Source: Rhizobiaceae bacterium (lineage in GTDB: Bacteria; Pseudomonadota; Alphaproteobacteria; Rhizobiales; Rhizobiaceae). From it: a stretch of DNA of 64,000 nucleotides. Positions within the stretch are counted from its first letter, which is position 1. Each line of letters opens with the position of its first letter. The DNA lies in the NCBI GenBank assembly GCA_029233925.1, contig JARGOX010000020.1, forward strand, positions 1-64,000, written 5' to 3'. The notes under the pieces were generated by a model. That model had not been told where the DNA came from. It did no database searches and saw nothing but the letters and a program-made list of their open reading frames with translations. A program made the translations under genes and the position numbers. Shown here piece after piece: positions 16,449-25,891 of this stretch.

Positions 16449-18092
16449 GTGATCGGGTTTATTCTCATATTTGCATTGGGCTTCCTGGCGGCGGCAATGC
16501 TGGCAATGTTCATCACGCCTGCCATTTACGGCAGGGTCGTGAAACTCACGGAAAAACGCATCGAAGCGACCGTGCCGACGAGCCATGCAGAAATCAAGAG
16601 CAAAGCCGACCTCATGCGCGCACGTTTTGCCAGCGAAACGGCAAAATTGTCAGCGCAGTTAAGGATGGAGCGAGATAAAAACACCGCCAACACCCTGAAG
16701 GCGAACCAGTTGCAAACAGATCTCGCGCGCATTTCGGGCGAGAAAAGCCAAGCCGTACAGACAATCGAGGAATTGTTGACCCAATGCGCAACGCTGAGAT
16801 CGGATACGCGCAAGAATGAACAAGTCGTCGAAAAACTATCGGGAAGTGTCGCGGAGCTGGAACGGATCAAACGGTTGGACGATGCGCAAATCAGTCATCT
16901 GCGTAACGTTCTTGCCAGCATATCGACAGATGTCGAGAGCATGAAAATCGATCTTGCGACCAGTGGCACGGAGACCATGAGCCTGCGCTCGGAAATCGAT
17001 ACGCTGCGCATGGAAAAAAACAGGTTGCTCAGCGATATCAAGGAAATAACAGACACAGCCGTGACGCTGGAGCGTGATGTTCAAAACCATCAGGAAGACC
17101 ACGACGAAAGGCGCATCGCGCTTGCCGCCGCCCAGTCAATGCTTGCGGACCGGGAAATGCAACTCGAACAGGCAAATGCGCTGATTGACGACCAACAGCG
17201 CCAGCTTCGCGAGGGGGAAGAAGCAAACCAGCTGCGCATGCGCGACCTCGAAGAAGCAGAAATGCTTGCCAGGGACCTGTCCGGGCAGCTCGAGACCTTG
17301 AAGGCCGCATTGGACCAGGGCGAAGCTGAAAAGACCGACCTGAAGGAAAAAATTACCGAACTCAGGGCCGAAAGCCGGCAAATGAGCAAGGAAATCAAAT
17401 TGGCAACCGACCTGGCAGAAGACATCGAACAACGTCTTGCCGAGGAACAGCGCAATGCTGCCAATCTTAAAATCAGGCTTGATAAAACAGAGACAGACCT
17501 GAAATTCAGTGAGCAGCAGATCACCAAAAACACGCGGCAAAGCAAGGATGACAGCCGGGAATTGAGTGAAGCAGCGGCGACAGAGAATAGACAGGCTCAG
17601 GCCGCCGAAAAACGCGTCGCTGCGCTTGAAAGCCAGATCCGGCACTTCAAATTGGAACTTGAGCAAAGCCATCAGCAGTCGGCTGAATTCAGCAATCAGC
17701 TGGTTACAATGGACCTTGAGGCCAGACAATTGTCCACGTCTCGGGCCTCGGCTACCAAAGCTGAAGTCATGAAGACCGACAGCCTGCCGGACGCGCCTTT
17801 GCCCGTTGTTGAAAGAGATTTGAATGGAATGATGAAATCACGCGTCGAAGAAATCCGTCAGCGGCACGCCCGACTGGTGGAATCGCTCAGGCAATCGCGT
17901 GATTCAAGCACTGATGCCAGCATGCGCGATGAAATCGCTGCCATTGCGGCGACTATTGTCGGCCTGTCAGGACAACGCGACGGCAAAAAGTCCCCCATTC
18001 ACGCAATACTATCCGATGCTGGTACAAGCAAACGCCCATCTGACGCTCGATTGAGCCTCGCGGCCCGTGCAAAATCAGAGCTGCAAGACTGA
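16449..18092 (+). CDS. Membrane-anchored long coiled-coil protein, function unknown
   Basis: This 547-residue protein starts at a GTG with one N-terminal membrane helix (GFILIFALGFLAAAMLAMFI, residues 3-22). About 400 residues of nearly uninterrupted, highly charged heptad-like helix follow (rich in E, K, Q, R and A), and a short, less regular tail contains PDAPLPVVERDLNGMMKSR. No enzyme motif is visible. The layout resembles bacterial scaffolding or divisome-associated coiled-coil proteins, but I do not recognise a named family. The protein has no operon partner. Confidence 0.8.
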   Translation: MIGFILIFALGFLAAAMLAMFITPAIYGRVVKLTEKRIEATVPTSHAEIKSKADLMRARFASETAKLSAQLRMERDKNTANTLKANQLQTDLARISGEKSQAVQTIEELLTQCATLRSDTRKNEQVVEKLSGSVAELERIKRLDDAQISHLRNVLASISTDVESMKIDLATSGTETMSLRSEIDTLRMEKNRLLSDIKEITDTAVTLERDVQNHQEDHDERRIALAAAQSMLADREMQLEQANALIDDQQRQLREGEEANQLRMRDLEEAEMLARDLSGQLETLKAALDQGEAEKTDLKEKITELRAESRQMSKEIKLATDLAEDIEQRLAEEQRNAANLKIRLDKTETDLKFSEQQITKNTRQSKDDSRELSEAAATENRQAQAAEKRVAALESQIRHFKLELEQSHQQSAEFSNQLVTMDLEARQLSTSRASATKAEVMKTDSLPDAPLPVVERDLNGMMKSRVEEIRQRHARLVESLRQSRDSSTDASMRDEIAAIAATIVGLSGQRDGKKSPIHAILSDAGTSKRPSDARLSLAARAKSELQD

Positions 18093-18101
18093 ACTTTGTA
18101 T

Positions 18102-18190
18102 TCGGAAAAAGTTTCACACATTTCCGAAAACGATCTTTTCCCGGCGCGTTATCTCATCGGAAAACCGTTTCACACTTTTCCGGAAACGCT
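18102..18190. repeat. Two copies of a Hyphomicrobiales intergenic repeat
   Basis: Copy 1 (18102-18132) and copy 2 (18157-18190) share the pattern TCGGAAAA..GTTTCACAC.TTTCCG.AAACG. In copy 2, CGGAAAA and TTTTCCG form a perfect 7-bp stem. I recall this kind of element as frequent between genes in rhizobia. Here it lies between two convergent genes and could act as a two-way transcript end. Confidence 0.6.
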
Positions 18191-19049
18191 ATATCCGCCC
18201 CTGCCCCGCGGCAATGGAAAACAGGGCTATGCCCGCAGCCATGGCAACGTTCAGGCTGTCGAGGTCGGCGGCCTGTGGGATCCGGGCCGTCTTCAGCCTG
18301 TCCATCAGGGCATCGGGCAGGCCTGCGCCTTCAGTCCCGACCAACAGCGCAACCCTGCGCCCCGGCTTGATCTCTTGAATGGGCAGGGCACCTGCAGGCG
18401 ACAGGGCCCAAATATCAAAGCCCGCCTGATCCAGCGCTGCAATAATCTCCTCAATGCTTGCCTGCCGTGTATAGGGAACGCTCAGGCTTGCTCCAACCGA
18501 CACCCGGATGGCCTTGCGATAGAGCGGATCGCAGCATTGTTCATCCAGACAGATCAGATCCGCGCAAAATGCCGCCGCGTTGCGAAACAGGCCACCCAGA
18601 TTGTCGTGATTTGATATCGCATTGCACACCAGCACCAGAGCGTTCGAATCGAGGTCATTGATCGCCTGATGCAAATCAACCGGTGCACGGGCCTCGCCAA
18701 TTGCCAGGACGCCGCGATGCATGGGAAATCCGGCAATCGCATCGATCACGTCGCGGCTGCAGACCATAATCGGTATCGACGCATCAAACTGCAAAAGAAT
18801 ATCGGCAATGCCCTCCACCCGGTTTTCCAGGACCAGTATTTTTTTCGCCTGAAATGCACTGGAGCGCGCCAGCATGCGCAGAACGACGGTGCCTTCCGCA
18901 ACAAAGCGGCCTTCACGCCCGACAAGATCGCGTTCACGAATATTGCAAAAATCGGCAATTTTCGCATCGGCGGGATCTGTAATTTTTACCACCCGTTGCA
19001 AAAGCTCACGCATTGCTGTTTCTCGGGCCATTGCTGCGTCCGGGATCAT
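18189..19049 (-). CDS. TrmH/SpoU-family RNA methyltransferase
   Basis: This is a SPOUT-class methyltransferase of 286 residues. An N-terminal substrate-binding domain (REGRFVAEGTVVLRML) precedes the knotted domain with the three family motifs: NAISNHDNLGGLFRNAAAF, LLVGTEGAGLP and LDSLNVAMAAGIALF. It probably 2'-O-methylates ribose in tRNA or rRNA; the exact target is unknown. It begins directly after the stop codon of the small membrane-protein gene, so the two are probably co-transcribed. Confidence 0.9.
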   Translation of the reverse strand: MIPDAAMARETAMRELLQRVVKITDPADAKIADFCNIRERDLVGREGRFVAEGTVVLRMLARSSAFQAKKILVLENRVEGIADILLQFDASIPIMVCSRDVIDAIAGFPMHRGVLAIGEARAPVDLHQAINDLDSNALVLVCNAISNHDNLGGLFRNAAAFCADLICLDEQCCDPLYRKAIRVSVGASLSVPYTRQASIEEIIAALDQAGFDIWALSPAGALPIQEIKPGRRVALLVGTEGAGLPDALMDRLKTARIPQAADLDSLNVAMAAGIALFSIAAGQGRI

Positions 19050-19433
19050 TCAGGAACCCTGCAAGGCGATTTCCGCTATGATCCGTGCCGTTGCCATATC
19101 GAATATGATGACACGCGCCGCCCCGTCAGATCCTTTTCCATGGAAAAGAACCCTGTTGCCATCCAGCGCGACATGCGCAACCAAAAATCCGTCCGGCAGT
19201 TGCGCGGTCAGTTGCAGCGGCGCCTGTGACGGCACCAGGAGTGCATTTGTTGCGACAGATGGCGCATCCTCGGTCTTGACGACCTTGTAGACAACACCGG
19301 CCAGGACCGCCATAACACCCACCAACATGATCGCAATGGAAATGCCCAGAAGCCGAACCATCTTGCGCCGTACTTTTTCCATTTCCGGATCAAGCGGTTT
19401 ATCTTCTTCCTGGTCCAGTTCCACATTCGCCAT
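19050..19433 (-). CDS. Small single-pass membrane protein (DUF6476-like)
   Basis: The protein has 127 residues: an acidic N-terminus, one membrane helix (LLGISIAIMLVGVMAVLAGVV, about residues 28-48), then a small beta-rich domain containing LPDGFLVAHVALDGNRVLF. It resembles a small alphaproteobacterial protein family with no assigned role. It is divergent from the pseudouridine synthase gene by 29 bp, and its stop abuts the methyltransferase start. Confidence 0.75.
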   Translation of the reverse strand: MANVELDQEEDKPLDPEMEKVRRKMVRLLGISIAIMLVGVMAVLAGVVYKVVKTEDAPSVATNALLVPSQAPLQLTAQLPDGFLVAHVALDGNRVLFHGKGSDGAARVIIFDMATARIIAEIALQGS

Positions 19434-19462
19434 GACAGCCCCAATTCAATCCGGATGACTTT

Positions 19463-20491
19463 ATGACTGAACCCTTTACCCAAGCCGCGGGCGAGAAGAA
19501 AGAGCTGACTGCAGATGAAAATGCCTCCGGTCGACTTGACGCATGGCTGGCAGAGGCTTTTGAGGGGCAAATTTCGCGCAGCCGGATAAAGGCGCTGATG
19601 CAGGAAGGCGCCGTGACGGTCAACGGCAGGATCGTGCGGGAGGCCAAACACAAGATCATGCCGGCCGATTGCATCGCATTCACCATGCCTGAACCGACGG
19701 AAGCCGAGCCGCAGCCCGAGAACATCCCCTTCACAGTACTCTATGAAGATGATGATCTGATTGTCCTGGCCAAGCCGGCCGGTCTTGTGGTCCATCCTGG
19801 TGCCGGCAACTGGTCGGGAACCCTGGTCAACGCGCTTCTCTATCATTGTGGCACGTCGCTGTCGGGCATAGGCGGAGTCAAACGCCCCGGAATTGTCCAT
19901 CGGCTGGATAAAAACACCAGCGGCGTCATGGTCGCGGCGAAAAATGACCTCGCCCATCGTCACCTGGCAGATCAGTTCGCCGATCACGGTCGCACAGGCC
20001 CCTTGCAACGGGCCTATCTGGCTCTCGTGTGGGGTCGACCGGAAAGTCTGAAAGGAACCATCAATGCGCCGTTGGGACGCGCCGTGTCGCACCGCACCAA
20101 ACGCGCCGTCAAGAAAGCCGAAAGTGCAGACGCAAGAACCGCGATAACCCACTATCAGGTCCGGCAGCGCTATGGCGAGAAGCACGGTGGCGAGGCGCTC
20201 GCCTGCCTGGTTGAGTGCAGGCTTGAAACCGGCAGAACACACCAGATTCGCGTTCATATGGAATATCTGGGCCACCCACTTGTCGGTGATCCTGAATATG
20301 GCACCGCCTTCAAGACCAAGATCAATACGCTGCCGGAGGCCGCCAGAGCGACCGTTTCACAACTCGACCGCCAGGCGCTGCACGCCTACCTGCTGCAGTT
20401 CGAACATCCCCGAAGCGGCAAAACCCTTCGTTTCGAGGCACCGCTGCCGGAAGATCTGCAAAATGTGATCGCTGCTTTTGAAACACTTTAG
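19463..20491 (+). CDS. RluA/RluD-family pseudouridine synthase
   Basis: This 342-residue enzyme converts uridine to pseudouridine in rRNA. The N-terminal S4 domain (DAWLAEAFEGQISRSRIKAL) binds RNA. The catalytic domain has the hallmark RPGIVHRLDKNTSGVMV with the nucleophilic aspartate in HRLDK. Later motifs GRTHQIRVHMEYLGHPLVGD and LDRQALHAYLLQFEHP are also present. It probably corresponds to RluD, which modifies helix 69 of 23S rRNA. It lies directly upstream of rpoH, a common rhizobial arrangement. Confidence 0.92.
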   Translation: MTEPFTQAAGEKKELTADENASGRLDAWLAEAFEGQISRSRIKALMQEGAVTVNGRIVREAKHKIMPADCIAFTMPEPTEAEPQPENIPFTVLYEDDDLIVLAKPAGLVVHPGAGNWSGTLVNALLYHCGTSLSGIGGVKRPGIVHRLDKNTSGVMVAAKNDLAHRHLADQFADHGRTGPLQRAYLALVWGRPESLKGTINAPLGRAVSHRTKRAVKKAESADARTAITHYQVRQRYGEKHGGEALACLVECRLETGRTHQIRVHMEYLGHPLVGDPEYGTAFKTKINTLPEAARATVSQLDRQALHAYLLQFEHPRSGKTLRFEAPLPEDLQNVIAAFETL

Positions 20492-20667
20492 TAGGCTAAG
20501 GATCAAATGCACCCCTTTGATCATGGTCGTTCTAAATCGATTTATTCGCGAATGGCTTGATATCGCCATCTTTCGTAATTACTTGAGATTCGATTGTGCC
20601 TTGACGTCATGAGGCACGGTGGGCTTGCCTTATATGGGAGCCCAAACAAAGAAAGGGGGGTGCTGTT

Positions 20668-21570
20668 ATGGCCCGAAACACCTTACCCACAATTTCCTCT
20701 GGAGAAGGCGGACTCAACCGTTATCTCGAGGAGATTCGTCGATTCCCCATGCTGGAGCCCCAGCAGGAATATATGCTCGCAAAACGCTATAACGAGCATC
20801 AGGACACCAGTGCTGCGCACGAACTTGTAACCAGCCACCTGCGGTTGGTCGCCAAGATCGCAATGGGCTACCGTGGATACGGCCTGCCGATCGGTGAAGT
20901 GATTTCCGAAGGCAATGTCGGTCTGATGCAGGCAGTCAAGAAATTTGACCCAGAAAGAGGCTTTCGCCTGGCAACCTATGCCATGTGGTGGATAAAGGCG
21001 TCGATTCAGGAATATGTGCTGCGGTCCTGGTCACTGGTCAAAATGGGAACGACCGCCAACCAGAAGCGACTGTTTTTCAACCTGCGCAAGCTCAAGGGCA
21101 AGATCCAGGCTCTGGAAGAAGGTGATCTTCGTCCTGAACAGGTGGCTGAAATCGCCACCAAGCTGAATGTCAGCGAGGAAGAAGTCATTTCCATGAACCG
21201 CCGCCTTTCAGGCGATGCGTCGCTCAATGCGCCCATCAAGGCCGCCGAAGGCGAATCCGGACAGTGGCAGGATTGGCTGGTTGATGACAGCGAAGATCAG
21301 GAAACAATGCTCATCCAGCAGGACGAGCTGGAAGATCGCCGCAACATGCTGGCCTCCGCCATGGATGTGCTCAATGACCGGGAAAAGCGGATATTCAAGG
21401 CCCGGCGTCTGTCGGAAGATCCTTTGACGCTGGAAGAATTGTCCGGAGAATTCGACATCAGTCGCGAAAGAGTGCGACAGATCGAGGTTCGGGCATTTGA
21501 AAAAGTCCAAGCGGCTGTGCGCAAACAGGCCCATGACCGCAGCAACAGCCTGCAGACAGTCGCTGATTAA
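20668..21570 (+). CDS. rpoH: Heat-shock sigma factor RpoH (sigma-32)
   Basis: This 300-residue sigma-70-family factor directs RNA polymerase to heat-shock promoters. The N-terminus has LNRYLEEIRRFPMLEPQQEY of region 1.2. Region 2 contains LRLVAKIAMGYRGYGLP, GNVGLMQAVKKFDPERGFRL and TYAMWWIKASIQEYVLRSWS. The RpoH box lies in QKRLFFNLRKLK, and region 4.2 (EFDISRERVRQIEVRAFEK) closes the protein. A strong GAAAGGGGGG ribosome-binding site precedes the ATG. Confidence 0.97.
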   Translation: MARNTLPTISSGEGGLNRYLEEIRRFPMLEPQQEYMLAKRYNEHQDTSAAHELVTSHLRLVAKIAMGYRGYGLPIGEVISEGNVGLMQAVKKFDPERGFRLATYAMWWIKASIQEYVLRSWSLVKMGTTANQKRLFFNLRKLKGKIQALEEGDLRPEQVAEIATKLNVSEEEVISMNRRLSGDASLNAPIKAAEGESGQWQDWLVDDSEDQETMLIQQDELEDRRNMLASAMDVLNDREKRIFKARRLSEDPLTLEELSGEFDISRERVRQIEVRAFEKVQAAVRKQAHDRSNSLQTVAD

Positions 21571-21593
21571 AACTCAATAAGCCAGCATAGCTA

Positions 21594-21623
21594 TTCCGGG
21601 ATTGGTTTGAACCGATCCCGGAA
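21594..21623. terminator. Terminator-like hairpin after rpoH
   Basis: TTCCGGGAT and ATCCCGGAA form a 9-bp outer stem, with GGTT and AACC continuing after one mismatch. It lies 24 bp after the rpoH stop, between convergent genes. No T-run follows, so it may stabilise the 3' end rather than terminate by itself. Confidence 0.5.
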
Positions 21624-21679
21624 AGCCCAAAATGTCATCAGGGCATTTCACCAAAAGAACCTTTTGATAATGCTTCGCC

Positions 21680-23221
21680 CTATTGCGAATCGCTGGTGGC
21701 GTGAGCCTCCCAGGCCCTGATCACCTGATCAAAGACCTCAGCCCCCGTGGTGCCCTTCTCCAAGGTCAGCAACGCGCGTCGTCCATTGCCATAGCTCACA
21801 GGCAGATCAATCCAGTTTCGCTCCCGCAAGAGGCGCAGATTGAGCTGAACGGCTTCCACATAATCGTTCAGTGCGATCATGAAAAACGTGTCGGTAATTT
21901 GAGCCGGCACGGCAATCAGTGAATCACCCGTGTCCTGTTCTGTCTGCTTCAATGCAAAATTCTGAACAGATTTTATTCCGTTGCCGCTGAAACTGTCCCC
22001 CAGATCAAACAGAATTTCGATCAGATGGCTGGCTGGCAGTGACTGATCGGCATTCCGCTTGATTGTCATGAGCGCACCCATGCTTTTTCCAGGAATATTG
22101 ATCTGCGCCTGAATGGCCGGTTCGGGAGGAAGATTGTCGCCAGGTGATTCCCTGACAATGCTCCAGACCACGGTGCCCTGTTCGGCCGTCGGGGCCTGTT
22201 GACCGAGACGTTCTTCGTAAAGAAACATCTTTTGTCCGACTATTGGCGGCGAAGCCACGTCGCGACTCTCCAATTGTCTGTTGTCCGCCACGACGATCTC
22301 ATTGTCGGCGACAACAGGCTGGCTGGGCGAGATGTCCAGAACGGCGGTCGATTTACCTTCCGCACCACCATTGAACGCCGACCCCGTACCGGAGTTGCCT
22401 TGAACTTCCGTCCCGTCCGAAAGCAGCCGCTGCGTGAATTTCGTATTATCGCCATCAGCCCCTGAAAGCGAATTGGCTGCGCCATTCGAATTTTCACTAT
22501 TGGCGGCAACACTATTGCGTGACGCCGTTGCATTTGAAGCAGCAGATCCCGACGGTTTGTCGGTGGCCGCAGAAGACTGCATTGATGCTGCATTTTCAGA
22601 AGCCGAAGGCCCAAAGACAAGTTGGCTGATATTGTCGCGGAAAATAAATCCGCCTATTGCCAGGATGGCGACGATGGCAAGAACGACGAGCGCTATGATC
22701 AATAGCCCGCCGGATCGCGATTTCTGCGGTTGCAGATAATCCGAAACATGGTCGCCATTCAGATTGCGCCCAGCGCCGTCTCCACCGTTCCTGTGGCCAC
22801 GGTCCATTTCACCGCCCAGAACCCCTGAATCCATCTCCGGGCCGAAAACCGGTTCCTGCTCCTCATCGTCAAAAAACGGCGCATCAGGTTCAGCAAACGG
22901 CTCTTCCGGCTCGTCTTCCTCATCACCGAAATAGGTTTCATCAGCACCATATTCTACAGGCTCATCGGCCAATATATCGGCGAAGACGTCGTCATCAAGC
23001 TCCGGCAAAGCATCCGCATTGCGGCTTTCAATCTCTGTAATGGCTTCTTCAAGCCTGAGCATCTGCCTTTGTCTGGCTGTTTCACTGATCGGGGGATCGA
23101 TATTATCCAGTTGCCGTCCGATCGCCGCACGCGCTTTGCTATAGACCTTGTCGCGCATCTCCGGCGTGTTTTCACTCAGACCATCGACAGCCTTTTCTAT
23201 AACTGTAACTAAATTCACCAT
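21680..23221 (-). CDS. Single-pass membrane protein with acidic cytoplasmic part, function unknown
   Basis: This 513-residue protein has three parts. An N-terminal segment (1-80) contains LVTVIEKAVDGLSENTPEMR. A strongly acidic, proline-poor linker (about 80-150) follows. One membrane helix (LLIIALVVLAIVAILAIGGF) lies near residue 180. Outside is a Ser/Ala/Asn-rich linker followed by a folded C-terminal region containing IVRESPGDNLPPEPAIQAQI and VSYGNGRRALLTLEKGTTGA. Similar proteins sit next to purA in rhizobia, but I know of no function. It is the next gene downstream of purA on the same strand. Confidence 0.85.
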   Translation of the reverse strand: MVNLVTVIEKAVDGLSENTPEMRDKVYSKARAAIGRQLDNIDPPISETARQRQMLRLEEAITEIESRNADALPELDDDVFADILADEPVEYGADETYFGDEEDEPEEPFAEPDAPFFDDEEQEPVFGPEMDSGVLGGEMDRGHRNGGDGAGRNLNGDHVSDYLQPQKSRSGGLLIIALVVLAIVAILAIGGFIFRDNISQLVFGPSASENAASMQSSAATDKPSGSAASNATASRNSVAANSENSNGAANSLSGADGDNTKFTQRLLSDGTEVQGNSGTGSAFNGGAEGKSTAVLDISPSQPVVADNEIVVADNRQLESRDVASPPIVGQKMFLYEERLGQQAPTAEQGTVVWSIVRESPGDNLPPEPAIQAQINIPGKSMGALMTIKRNADQSLPASHLIEILFDLGDSFSGNGIKSVQNFALKQTEQDTGDSLIAVPAQITDTFFMIALNDYVEAVQLNLRLLRERNWIDLPVSYGNGRRALLTLEKGTTGAEVFDQVIRAWEAHATSDSQ

Positions 23222-23357
23222 AGAACCGCTCTACACTTTGGTTTTCCGGACCAGACTCAATTCTAGGTCATGGAGTTGCGGGTATTCCGCCTGAAACTGT
23301 TGTTCGCACCCTATACAGGTTATTAAGGACACGTGCAGAAACCTTTAATAGAATAGT

Positions 23358-24656
23358 CTAATCTTCAAATGGGTCCGTAACAAGGATTGTGTCGTCGCGT
23401 TCAGGACTTGTCGACAACAATGCCACAGGCGCACCAATCAGCTCTTCGATATGGCGAACATATTTGACCGCCTGAGCCGGCAGATCGTTCCAGCTTCGCG
23501 CTCCAACCGTGGATTCTTTCCACCCTTCAAGCGTTTCATAAACAGGCACGACCCGTGCCTGCTGTCCCTGACTTGCCGGGAAAAAGTCCAGTTCCTGATC
23601 ATCCAGGGTGTAACCGACACATATCTTCAATTCATCCAGCCCATCAAGCACGTCAAGTTTTGTCAGGGCAATGCCGGTAATGCCATTGGTGGCGACGGCC
23701 TGGCGTACCAGCACCGCATCAAACCAGCCGCAACGGCGTTTGCGCCCGGTCACGGTTCCGAATTCATGGCCACGCTCGCCAAGAAACTGACCGATATCAT
23801 TTTGTTGTTCGGTCGGGAACGGGCCCTCACCGACACGGGTGGTATAGGCTTTGGTGATGCCCAGCACATAGCCAAGCGAACCCGGGCCCATGCCGGAACC
23901 GGCCGCTGCCTGTCCTGCGACCGTATTGGAAGAGGTCACAAACGGGTAGGTTCCATGATCAATATCCAAAAGCGTGCCTTGTGCACCTTCAAACAGAATC
24001 CGTTTGCCGCTGCGACGCTTTTCATCAAGCAGACGCCAGACCGTTTCGCGATAGGGCAATACACGGCCCGCAACATCGGTCAGTTCGCTCATGATCGTTT
24101 CATGCGCAACTTCTTTTTGGCCCAGGCCACGGCGCAACGCATTGTGATGCGTCAACAACCGATCGACCTTCGCCGGCAGCGATTCCATATTGGCAAGATC
24201 CATCACACGAACGGCACGGCGACCGACCTTGTCTTCGTAGGCAGGACCAATACCGCGTCTTGTCGTGCCGATCTTGGTGCCGGAATTCGAAGCGGCGTCC
24301 TCTCGGATTGCATCAAGTTCGCGGTGCAGTGACAGAATCAGCGTCGCATTGTCGGCAATGCGCAGATTTTCCGGCGTGACGGCAACGCCCTGCCCGGTCA
24401 ATCGGTCAATCTCGGCAACCAAGGCATGAGGATCGATCACCACACCATTGCCGATGACCGACAGCTTGCCTTCCCTCACAACACCCGAAGGGAGCAGAGA
24501 AAGCTTGTAGGTCACACCATCAATGACAAGGGTATGGCCTGCATTGTGGCCACCCTGAAAGCGCACGATGACATCGGCGCGCTCCGACAACCAGTCAACA
24601 ATCTTGCCTTTGCCTTCGTCGCCCCATTGAGAGCCGACCACCACGACATTCGTCAT
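23358..24656 (-). CDS. purA: Adenylosuccinate synthetase PurA
   Basis: PurA joins IMP and aspartate using GTP, the first committed step from IMP to AMP. The 432-residue protein shows the P-loop [20 protein letters not shown] at the N-terminus. It also shows the IMP-binding [17 protein letters not shown], the [20 protein letters not shown] segment and the GTP-binding region near the C-terminus. The ATG at 24656 follows AAGGGGAAATC, a good ribosome-binding site. Confidence 0.98.
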   Translation of the reverse strand: MTNVVVVGSQWGDEGKGKIVDWLSERADVIVRFQGGHNAGHTLVIDGVTYKLSLLPSGVVREGKLSVIGNGVVIDPHALVAEIDRLTGQGVAVTPENLRIADNATLILSLHRELDAIREDAASNSGTKIGTTRRGIGPAYEDKVGRRAVRVMDLANMESLPAKVDRLLTHHNALRRGLGQKEVAHETIMSELTDVAGRVLPYRETVWRLLDEKRRSGKRILFEGAQGTLLDIDHGTYPFVTSSNTVAGQAAAGSGMGPGSLGYVLGITKAYTTRVGEGPFPTEQQNDIGQFLGERGHEFGTVTGRKRRCGWFDAVLVRQAVATNGITGIALTKLDVLDGLDELKICVGYTLDDQELDFFPASQGQQARVVPVYETLEGWKESTVGARSWNDLPAQAVKYVRHIEELIGAPVALLSTSPERDDTILVTDPFED

Positions 24657-24859
24657 GATTTCCCCTTGTCGTTCCGGCAGCACATCGCTACCACTGTTTC
24701 AAACCCGCGCATCTATAGCGCATGTTGATTTCAAGTAAAATCGCCTATCCAGAAAATCTGGCCCTTTGGCAAAATAGATTTGACCGGTTACATCATAAAC
24801 TGTCGGCAATCATGATGACGACACCCATTTTCCCGCCATGCACAGAAATGGAATGATCA

Positions 24860-25786
24860 ATGGCCATTCGCGCCTATTTGCTGCTTACCATCACCGCGAT
24901 CAGCTGGGCAGGAAATGCCATAGCCGGCAAGCTTGCCGCAGGCCACATCAGCCCGGCGCTGCTGACCAGCGGCCGATGGCTTGTTGCCTTTGTCGTCCTG
25001 CTGCCTTTTGCGCTTCCCCATGTGCGCCGGGAATGGCCCATCATTGCAAAAAACCTGCCATTTCTCGCCGTGATGGGCATTGTCGGTTTCACCATATTCA
25101 ACAACCTGCTCTACCTGGCGCTCAACCATACCAGCGCAATCAATGTTACAATTGAGCAGGCTTCCATGCCCCTGGTGGTGTTCCTGGCCAATTTCCTGCT
25201 TTTTGGCCAACGTATCAGCCGCGGACAGATTATCGGTTTCGCGATGACGCTTGTTGGTGTCGCCACCGTTGCAAGCAACGGCAACCTCTACAATCTGCTC
25301 AGCCTGGACGTCGGTTATGGCGATGCCCTGTTGCTTCTGGCCGTTGTTTTTTATGGCGCCTACACGGTTGCCCTGCGATGGATGCCGAAACTCCACTGGC
25401 TCAGCATCATCACAACCCTAGCAGCGGCGGCTTTCATCGGCAGCCTGCCGTTCACCCTGGCTGAAAGCATCACCGACAATCTGTTGCTGCCTGACACGCG
25501 CGGCTGGCTCACCCTGCTCTATGCGGCCATCTTTCCGTCCATCCTGGCTCAGGTATTCTACATCAAGGGCAACCAATTGATCGGCGGCAACCGTGCTGGT
25601 CTTTTCTTCAATCTGGTCCCGGTCTTCGGAACGCTTTTCGCCGTTCTCCTGTTGGGCGAACACCTCAAGATGTTTCACCTGATCGCATTGGTCCTGGTGA
25701 TCGGCGGCATCATGCTGGCGGAACACAAGGCTGCCGGGCGCAGAACAGCAAGTGTCCCTGGTAACAAATCCGGATCGCGGCCCTGA
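24860..25786 (+). CDS. EamA/DMT-family transporter
   Basis: This inner-membrane protein of 308 residues has ten predicted membrane helices arranged as two EamA repeats. The first opens AIRAYLLLTITAISWAGNAI and the second begins near GYGDALLLLAVVFYGAYTVA. DMT proteins export amino acids or other small metabolites; the substrate is not readable here. It is divergent from purA and ends in a 9-bp inverted repeat (25772-25806) shared with the convergent serA gene. Confidence 0.9.
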   Translation: MAIRAYLLLTITAISWAGNAIAGKLAAGHISPALLTSGRWLVAFVVLLPFALPHVRREWPIIAKNLPFLAVMGIVGFTIFNNLLYLALNHTSAINVTIEQASMPLVVFLANFLLFGQRISRGQIIGFAMTLVGVATVASNGNLYNLLSLDVGYGDALLLLAVVFYGAYTVALRWMPKLHWLSIITTLAAAAFIGSLPFTLAESITDNLLLPDTRGWLTLLYAAIFPSILAQVFYIKGNQLIGGNRAGLFFNLVPVFGTLFAVLLLGEHLKMFHLIALVLVIGGIMLAEHKAAGRRTASVPGNKSGSRP

Positions 25787-25891
25787 TTGTCTGTCAACCG
25801 CGATCCGTCACATTCATTCCGTTAACCACCTATTCGGGGGGCAAAGTCCGGCGACAGAGTTCACCGGATGTTGCTGAGCTTCCGGTAGCCC

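Noticed and set aside
25772-25806. Intrinsic terminator between the EamA gene and serA
   Set aside because: There is a 9-bp inverted repeat, but no T-run on either strand and a 17-base loop. It is mentioned in the EamA entry and not called a terminator.
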